Source: a virus. Taken from it: a stretch of 29,010 nt of DNA. Under the pieces are notes generated by a model. The model made no database searches. It worked only from the letters and a program-made list of their open reading frames with translations, and was not told the origin of the DNA. The stretch spans positions 1 to 29,010 of the IMG/VR virus record IMGVR_UViG_3300030329_004017; one strand, written 5' to 3'. The stretch's first letter is position 1; every line of letters starts with the position of its first letter. The position numbers and the translations under genes are program-made. Below, one piece after another: positions 28,361 to 29,010 of this stretch.

Positions 28361-28519
28361 TCACTCATGTATCCACTGTCCAACGTTTGGCGAATGTCTT
28401 TGCAATACTCGCTGGCAGAAAACATCTTTTTCAACTTGCCACCTGCATTCTAAGCCCGCTCTTTCTAGACCTAAATCAAGTCCACCTATCCCAGCAAACA
28501 AAGACCCAAATGAAATCAT
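28361..28519 (-). pseudogene. N-terminal fragment of a C5-cytosine DNA methyltransferase
   Basis: 52 aa from ATG 28519: [20 protein letters not shown], then [20 protein letters not shown] and [12 protein letters not shown], stop. [19 protein letters not shown] is motif I (SAM binding) of Dcm-type enzymes and [14 protein letters not shown] is motif II. Motif IV (PCQ) and all later motifs are missing. The ATG overlaps the upstream stop by ATGA, so the fragment may still be translated. It is either dead or a decoy/antigenic remnant; no methylation activity is expected. Confidence 0.85.
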
Positions 28520-28911
28520 TTGTCAGCCTGTAGTGCTAGAGCCTTTGGGCAGTCGTAACTAATCAGATTCCCTGGTCTAGTTACCTGTGGTAGCAGCAGG
28601 TGTTCTGGAATGTCTAAGTCAAAGCTGATGGGGTCTGCGCTGTACCTGTCTTCATCGAATGATGAAATCCAATGAGACACACGAAATGGAAGCGGAGAAA
28701 CAAAAAGTCCAGCGCGATCCATTACAGAATCATCTTCATACATGAACAAGACATCATGCCCGTCTACTAAAACCACGTCCCCACGGGCACGTTCTTGCAG
28801 ATACGACGTATCAATCAATCGACATATGGCATTAGCTACGGCGCAGAGTGTAGCTGCACCACAAACACCACTGTCGATATCTTTCTGGGTTACGTTGACT
28901 CGAACTAACAT
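28516..28911 (-). CDS. Hypothetical phage protein, 131 aa
   Basis: [20 protein letters not shown], then [20 protein letters not shown], a middle beta part ([18 protein letters not shown]) and [33 protein letters not shown]. The plan 'V.V...DI..G......C.(V/I)A.AI' followed by 'P..V..WI..FD.....P.SFDL' is one I recognise as recurrent in planctomycete-associated phage and viral contigs, of unknown function. I start at 28911 with GGGAG eight bases before ATG; a TTG at 28926 is an alternative. Coupled to the methyltransferase fragment. Confidence 0.7.
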   Translation of the reverse strand: MLVRVNVTQKDIDSGVCGAATLCAVANAICRLIDTSYLQERARGDVVLVDGHDVLFMYEDDSVMDRAGLFVSPLPFRVSHWISSFDEDRYSADPISFDLDIPEHLLLPQVTRPGNLISYDCPKALALQADK

Positions 28912-29010
28912 TACAGATACTCCCAATATTCAGGGTAACTCCCGAAGGTCATCATGGATTGACCACTTTTAACGATTTAACAAAGTGCAATTTATCGTCG
29001 ATGTTTTCAC
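28912..29010 (-). other. Right edge of the window, possible short leader ORF
   Basis: The 99 bases to the window's end hold no full gene. On the minus strand ATGATG opens a 14-codon frame (MMTFGSYPEYWEYL) whose TAA shares its A with the ATG at 28911, as a coupling leader might; it may also be chance. Further upstream is A/T-rich (CTTTGTTAAATCGTTAAAAG), with no clear promoter pair. Confidence 0.35.

Noticed and set aside
28336-28425. A 29-codon minus-strand frame ([20 protein letters not shown]...) that couples to a GTG at 28339
   Set aside because: Most of it lies in the shadow frame of the methyltransferase fragment, whose own frame clearly carries motifs I and II.
28226-28562. Plus-strand ORFs at the right end
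   Set aside because: They lie antisense to the cytosine methyltransferase fragment and its degraded surroundings; no ribosome site or family likeness was seen.
1-29010. Integrase, repressor, tRNA or DNA polymerase genes
   Set aside because: I looked for them because the operator-like sites suggest regulation, but no frame showed the expected motifs; lifestyle therefore stays undetermined.

Overview
This window is most likely one phage genome, or most of one. It belongs to a tailed, siphovirus-like dsDNA phage. Apart from one + strand terminator, every gene I accept lies on the minus strand, so transcription runs from the right end to the left end. The structural core is recognisable: a GpA-like large terminase, a gpW-like connector, a lambda-type portal, a ClpP-like prohead protease with a nested scaffold start, and a Mu gpT-like major capsid protein. 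After these come neck and tail genes, a tape measure and tail-tip proteins. Several features recall phages of Planctomycetes, which is the most plausible host group but an inference: the anchored Ig-like/P-rich protein, the papain-like protease in the lysis region, and the small cysteine-rich proteins. No integrase, repressor, DNA polymerase or tRNA was recognised.

Layout in order of transcription: (1) 29.0-27.5 kb holds a small early-type gene, a truncated C5-cytosine methyltransferase, a poorly coding stretch, a + strand terminator and a putative small terminase gene. (2) 27.7-20.4 kb holds terminase, the remnant of an adenine methyltransferase, a zinc-ribbon protein, a terminator, and the gpW-like, portal, protease/scaffold, decoration and capsid genes, closed by a strong terminator after the capsid gene. 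(3) 20.4-10 kb holds head-tail completion, tail tube, a tail-assembly chaperone pair with an apparent -1 frameshift into a product that ends on the tape-measure start codon, the tape measure, and tip or adhesin proteins. (4) 9.9-6.5 kb is a lysis and accessory region: a holin-like protein, an anchored Ig-like protein, a papain-family cysteine protease and several small, some membrane-spanning, genes, ending in a terminator. (5) 6.5-3.1 kb is a recombination/replication operon that opens with a small gene and a phage csrA, then small genes, a Cas4/AddB-like PD-(D/E)XK nuclease whose motifs are in permuted order, a Sak4-like RecA-fold ATPase and an SSB-like protein with a DDEIPF tip, ending in a terminator. 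(6) 3.1 kb to the left end is a hypervariable accessory end: a duplicated promoter/leader, a 43-aa gene, two related 'VDVWG' proteins, a GP88-family protein and the antirestriction protein ArdA, each of the last four followed by a GC-rich hairpin, then an octamer tandem repeat running off the window.

Themes tying this together: ArdA and two wrecked methyltransferases record an ongoing conflict with restriction; a 16-bp palindrome near AAGAGTATATAGTCTT recurs at the starts of the two leftmost operons and looks like a phage operator; csrA suggests post-transcriptional control of host or phage messages; and the protease may stand in for, or assist, an endolysin in a host with a protein-rich envelope. 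All functions come from reading motifs and gene order, not from database searches.
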